This document shows, piece by piece, positions 5,207 through 7,302 of a DNA stretch of 7,302 bases. The first letter of the stretch is position 1; every line of letters begins with the position of its first letter. The notes beneath the pieces were generated by a model that worked only from the letters and a program-made list of their open reading frames with translations, did no database searches and was not told the DNA's origin. Location: assembly GCA_900554265.1 (NCBI GenBank), contig USGZ01000079.1, positions 1 to 7,302 on the forward strand, read 5' to 3'. The position numbers were made by a program, and so were the translations under genes. This stretch comes from an uncultured Porphyromonadaceae bacterium. Lineage in GTDB: Bacteria > Bacteroidota > Bacteroidia > Bacteroidales > Muribaculaceae.

Positions 5207-6775
5207 ATGCAGTACATTGTCGCGTTGGCCCCTATAGTGACTCTGTTCGTCCTGATGCTCGGTTTCAGGCTGTCGGGCCACCTGAGCGCGCTGCTGACGC
5301 TCGCGCTCACTGCCGTGCTGGCGCTCTTTGCCGCGCCCGAGGCCGGAATGGTGCCGCAGGAATATGCTGGCGATTCAATTTTCAGCCTCGTCGGCTGGAG
5401 CATGGCCGAAGGAGTGCTGAAAGCGGTATTCCCCATATTCCTGATAATACTGATGGCGATATTCAGCTACAATATTCTCGTGGAATCCAGGCAGATAGAG
5501 CTTATCAAGCGTCAGTTCGTCTCCCTGACTGACGACAAGGGCATACTTGTGCTTATAATGGTCTGGGGATTCGGCGGCCTGCTGGAGGGTATGGCCGGCT
5601 TCGGCACGGCAGTGGCTATTCCGGCGGCGATCCTCATAGGACTGGGGTTCAAGCCCTTCTTCTCGGCGCTGGTCGCCCTGCTGGGCAATACGGTGGCGAC
5701 AGGCTTCGCCGCCGTCGGCGTCCCGATTATCACGCTGTGCAACGAGGCGTCGGCCGGCGGTCATGCGTCGGCCGAGATGATTCGTGAGGTCTCGGCGTTC
5801 ACCGTAATCCAGCTCGCGCCCCTGTTTTTCCTCATTCCGCTGGCGATTCTGTTCCTGACGGACCGCAAGCCGTGGAAAAAGAACCTCCTGCTTACCGTGT
5901 GGGTCGGCGGCGTGTCGTGGGTGGTGCAGTTTCTGTGCGCGTATTTCCTCGGCGCCGAAACGCCGGCCATCGTCGGCTCGTTGGCTGCAATCGTGGCTCT
6001 TGTGGCTGCTGCCAGGATAAGGAAGAATTCCAGGAAGCCCTCAGGCATCGGCTGGACTGAGGCGCTCCGGGCCTGGAGCGTGTACATTCTCATTCTTGTG
6101 CTGATACTTGCCACCGGCAGCCTTGTTCCTCCTGTGAACAATTTTCTGAGGACACATCTGGTGTCGTCCTTTGCGGTTCCTGTGACCGGCACGGTTTTCA
6201 GCTTCGGCTGGATATCGAACGCCGCAATCGTGCTGCTGGCCGGCAGCGTGCTCGGCGGCCTGATTCAGGGCCTCGGCATCAGGAGGATAATGCTGGTGCT
6301 GTGCAAGACCATCGTATCGCTGAGGTATACAGCCGCTACAATCGTTTGCCTGATAGCGATGGCTTCCGTGATGAACTACAGCGGAATGATAAGCACCATG
6401 GCGGCCGGGCTTGTGGCGCTTGCCGGAGGACTCTATCCGCTATTCGCGCCACTTATCGGCGCGGTCGGCACCTTCGTTACAGGGAGCGACACGTCGTCCA
6501 ATATCCTCTTCGCCAAGCTGCAGGTCAGCGTGGCCCGCAATCTGGGCATGACCGGAAGCGCAAATTACTTCGGAATCACCGGCAGCGAATCGAACTGGCT
6601 CCTGGCCGCGAACACTACCGGCGCCACCGGCGGCAAGATGATATCGCCGCAAAGTATCGCCATCGCCACCGCCGCCTGCGGGATGCAGGGCAGCGACTCT
6701 AAACTCCTGCGCTCGGCCTTGCCGTACGCCATAGCCTACGTCCTGATCGGAGGTCTGATAGTCTACCTCGGCTGA
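5207..6775 (+). CDS. LctP-family (L-lactate permease type) transporter
   Basis: An inner-membrane secondary carrier of 522 residues, close to the usual ~530-560 of the lactate permease family (TC 2.A.14), whose known members take up L-lactate, D-lactate and glycolate with protons. Family signatures: LEGMAGFGTAVAIPAA (126-141) followed by ILIGLGFKPFF, the helix pair around NTVATGFAAVGVPI (161-174), then GTFVTGSDTSSNILF (421-435) and AANTTGATGGKMISPQSI (467-484). About 12-14 hydrophobic segments cover the whole length; a basic cytoplasmic loop lies at about 270-280. The frame is intact. The start at 5207 is preferred because an ATG at 5202 is out of frame. The gap to nagA is 32 bases with no hairpin, so co-transcription is likely. 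The direct substrate is unproven; lactate released from MurNAc is one possibility. The last 13 bases overlap the convergent acetyltransferase gene. Confidence 0.88.
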   Translation: MQYIVALAPIVTLFVLMLGFRLSGHLSALLTLALTAVLALFAAPEAGMVPQEYAGDSIFSLVGWSMAEGVLKAVFPIFLIILMAIFSYNILVESRQIELIKRQFVSLTDDKGILVLIMVWGFGGLLEGMAGFGTAVAIPAAILIGLGFKPFFSALVALLGNTVATGFAAVGVPIITLCNEASAGGHASAEMIREVSAFTVIQLAPLFFLIPLAILFLTDRKPWKKNLLLTVWVGGVSWVVQFLCAYFLGAETPAIVGSLAAIVALVAAARIRKNSRKPSGIGWTEALRAWSVYILILVLILATGSLVPPVNNFLRTHLVSSFAVPVTGTVFSFGWISNAAIVLLAGSVLGGLIQGLGIRRIMLVLCKTIVSLRYTAATIVCLIAMASVMNYSGMISTMAAGLVALAGGLYPLFAPLIGAVGTFVTGSDTSSNILFAKLQVSVARNLGMTGSANYFGITGSESNWLLAANTTGATGGKMISPQSIAIATAACGMQGSDSKLLRSALPYAIAYVLIGGLIVYLG

Positions 6776-7299
6776 GACGGCCGGGAATGTTCTATCTGAT
6801 GGCGGTATAGGCGGCTTTTCCCGATGGTGGTTTGGGTGATGTAGAACTTGATGTAGCCATCTTCGCGGGCGTATGGTACGAAGCCGCAGCCGCGTAGGAA
6901 GCGTTCCGAAACGGTGTTTCGACTATTACATTGGCTGTGAACCAGAAATCCTTTGTTCATCAGGTACGTCGCCAGGACCGCCATGGCCCGGAAAAGTGTC
7001 AGTGAATATGAGTGGCCTGCCAGCCATGTGCCGCCGTGAATCATAACGCTGCGACGCTTGTAGTTGTCGTACACGACAAAGACAAAAGCTATAGGCACGC
7101 CCCTGCGTAGAAGCAGCAGGGGCGTGCAGATGCTTTTGTATTTAAGCAGCCATGCGCTGAATTCTTCGTCGGTGGAGGTTTCGGTGTGGATTTTGTGCCA
7201 TTCGGCGGCCGAAAACTTGCTCACTACGGGCATGGCCGGTGACATTGATTCCCACTTAAATCCGTTGCCGACGATGGGTTCGCTCAACTGCTCAATCAT
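6763..7299 (-). CDS. GNAT-like N-acetyltransferase (5' end at window edge)
   Basis: The 178 residues resemble a GNAT-fold acetyltransferase, which moves the acetyl group of acetyl-CoA to an amine; the acceptor is unknown. Best support: the C-terminal pattern NSRNTVSERFLRGCGFVPY (125-143), like the GNAT alpha4/beta6-7 region where N-x-x-S-x-x-F-x-x-x-x-GF recurs, and preceding strands LLLLRRGVPIAFVFVVYDN (61-79) and SVMIHGGTWL (84-93). The usual acetyl-CoA loop Q/R-x-x-G-x-G/A is not clear; GHSYSLTLFRAM (95-106) occupies its place, so it may be a divergent or inactive member. The Met at 7297-7299 is used as start, but the frame is open to the window end, so the true start could lie upstream. 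The gene ends in TAG inside the LctP 3' end. It is transcribed against its neighbours, and no functional link is evident. Confidence 0.62.
   Translation of the reverse strand: MIEQLSEPIVGNGFKWESMSPAMPVVSKFSAAEWHKIHTETSTDEEFSAWLLKYKSICTPLLLLRRGVPIAFVFVVYDNYKRRSVMIHGGTWLAGHSYSLTLFRAMAVLATYLMNKGFLVHSQCNSRNTVSERFLRGCGFVPYAREDGYIKFYITQTTIGKSRLYRHQIEHSRPSQPR
7095..7127 (-). repeat. Perfect 12-bp GC-rich inverted repeat inside the acetyltransferase gene
   Basis: GCACGCCCCTGC (7095-7106) and GCAGGGGCGTGC (7116-7127) are exact reverse complements with a 9-base loop. It covers codons 58-69 of the minus-strand gene (CTPLLLLRRGVPI region). It can form a very stable hairpin in RNA from either strand. On the plus strand it is followed by AGATGCTTTTGTATTT, a loose T-rich tail. 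Confidence 0.8.
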
Positions 7300-7302
7300 T
7301 GG

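Noticed and set aside
1..7302. CRISPR array, tRNA, rRNA, insertion sequence or defence system
   Set aside because: No regularly spaced repeats, cloverleaf-like segment, transposase motif or nuclease/toxin motif could be seen by reading either strand.

Overview
The window looks like a piece of a fairly GC-rich Bacteroidota chromosome, probably an order Bacteroidales gut-type organism. The main reason is a recognisable SusD/RagB C-terminal region, a family essentially confined to Bacteroidota. Starts without Shine-Dalgarno sequences, preceded by A/T-rich leaders, agree with this. No rRNA, tRNA, CRISPR array, insertion sequence or phage gene was seen.

Left part (1-2464, + strand). The window opens in the last codons of a deoC-like deoxyribose-phosphate aldolase. 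Only 35 bases later comes the C-terminal ~215 residues of a SusD-family glycan-binding protein. It lacks its signal peptide, its N-terminal half and the expected susC partner. Its stop codon overlaps the start of a secreted beta-propeller protein of the GH32/GH43-like kind. That reading frame is intact over 559 codons except for one in-frame TAG at codon 300 (1682-1684). Two neighbouring polysaccharide-use genes are therefore damaged, one truncated and one interrupted, which suggests a decaying polysaccharide utilization locus or an assembly or base-call fault.

Middle and right part (2643-6775, + strand). Three apparently intact metabolic genes follow: an MFS transporter with the NYMDRQ signature of the ACS/Spinster-like group, the GlcNAc-6-phosphate deacetylase nagA with all metal ligands and the catalytic Asp, and a large LctP-type (lactate permease family) transporter. 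The MFS gene is bracketed by two long stem-loops (2571-2615 and 3923-4003). The second ends in a T-run and looks like an intrinsic terminator sitting only 13 bases before nagA. nagA and the LctP gene are 32 bases apart and are probably co-transcribed. An uptake carrier, GlcNAc-6-P deacetylation and a lactate-type carrier together suggest amino-sugar salvage. MurNAc, whose etherase cleavage yields GlcNAc-6-P plus D-lactate, would explain all three, but no MurQ or MurK gene is in the window, so this is only a hypothesis.

Right edge (6763-7302, - strand). A GNAT-like acetyltransferase gene converges on the LctP gene and overlaps its 3' end by 13 bases. It contains a perfect 12-bp GC-rich inverted repeat inside its coding sequence. 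Its start is at the window edge and could lie outside.
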